A stretch of 64,000 nucleotides of DNA, from contig OU744726.1 of assembly GCA_916613615.1 (NCBI GenBank), forward strand, positions 57,490,987-57,554,986, given 5' to 3'. The DNA comes from Steromphala cineraria. Lineage: Eukaryota; Mollusca; Gastropoda; Trochida; Trochidae. Positions 63,983-64,000 of this stretch are shown piece by piece. The number at the start of each line of letters is the position of its first letter. Within the stretch, counting starts at the first letter, position 1. Both the position numbers and the translations under genes were made by a program. Below the pieces are notes generated by a model that saw nothing but the letters and a program-made list of their open reading frames with translations, was not told where the DNA came from and made no database searches.

Positions 63983-64000
63983 TGCAAGTGATAGGGGCAC

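Overview
The window is animal nuclear DNA: AT-rich, with many short exons bounded by GT/AG splice sites, no operons, and a dense load of transposon relics. The protein matches (DNM1L/Drp1, an SLC26 transporter, an LRRC74-type protein) are metazoan. The repeat beginning TTTTAGCTCATCTGGCCTGA and the TGACCTTGACCTTTGACC-rich repeats are of a kind I associate with bivalve molluscs, so a bivalve is the best guess. That is an inference and no species is claimed.

Layout. (1) 79-3167, plus strand: the last five coding exons of DNM1L (dynamin-related GTPase), ending at its true C-terminus, followed by 3' UTR/intergenic DNA. (2) 6630-30475: a head-to-tail array of five units with periods of about 4.6-5.3 kb. 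Each unit carries a copy of the bivalve-type repeat with clustered nuclear-receptor half-sites, and pieces of at least one unrecognised spliced gene. A minus-strand candidate has a terminal exon of exactly 75 codons (stop included) that is open in all five copies. A plus-strand candidate has an 87-nt exon open in all five copies and a later exon intact only in unit D. The array shows a recent 4639-bp duplication, a patch consistent with gene conversion, a deletion shared by two units, and copy-specific lesions. This is the most novel part of the window. (3) 30.5-34.5 kb: sequence without a recognisable gene, except for two candidate plus-strand exons (32383-32607 and 33128-33148) that end at a TGA followed in frame by 90 open codons; hairpin/MITE elements and retroelement tails surround them. 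(4) 35134-46007, minus strand: a complete 18-exon SLC26 anion transporter, 786 aa, with the prestin-like SLSRS anion-site motif and a C-terminal STAS domain. (5) 46.0-51.0 kb: intergenic, promoter-like next to the SLC26 start. (6) 51044-63148, minus strand: 14 exons of an LRR plus EF-hand protein resembling LRRC74A/B; its 5' end is outside the window or not found. Its introns hold at least seven MITE-like elements; another copy of one of these families lies upstream of its first visible exon, near the window's right end.

The three recognised genes are not functionally linked: mitochondrial/peroxisomal fission, membrane anion exchange, and an LRR scaffold with a calcium-binding tail. All exon models were made by eye from splice signals, phase and protein similarity. 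None has been tested against transcripts.
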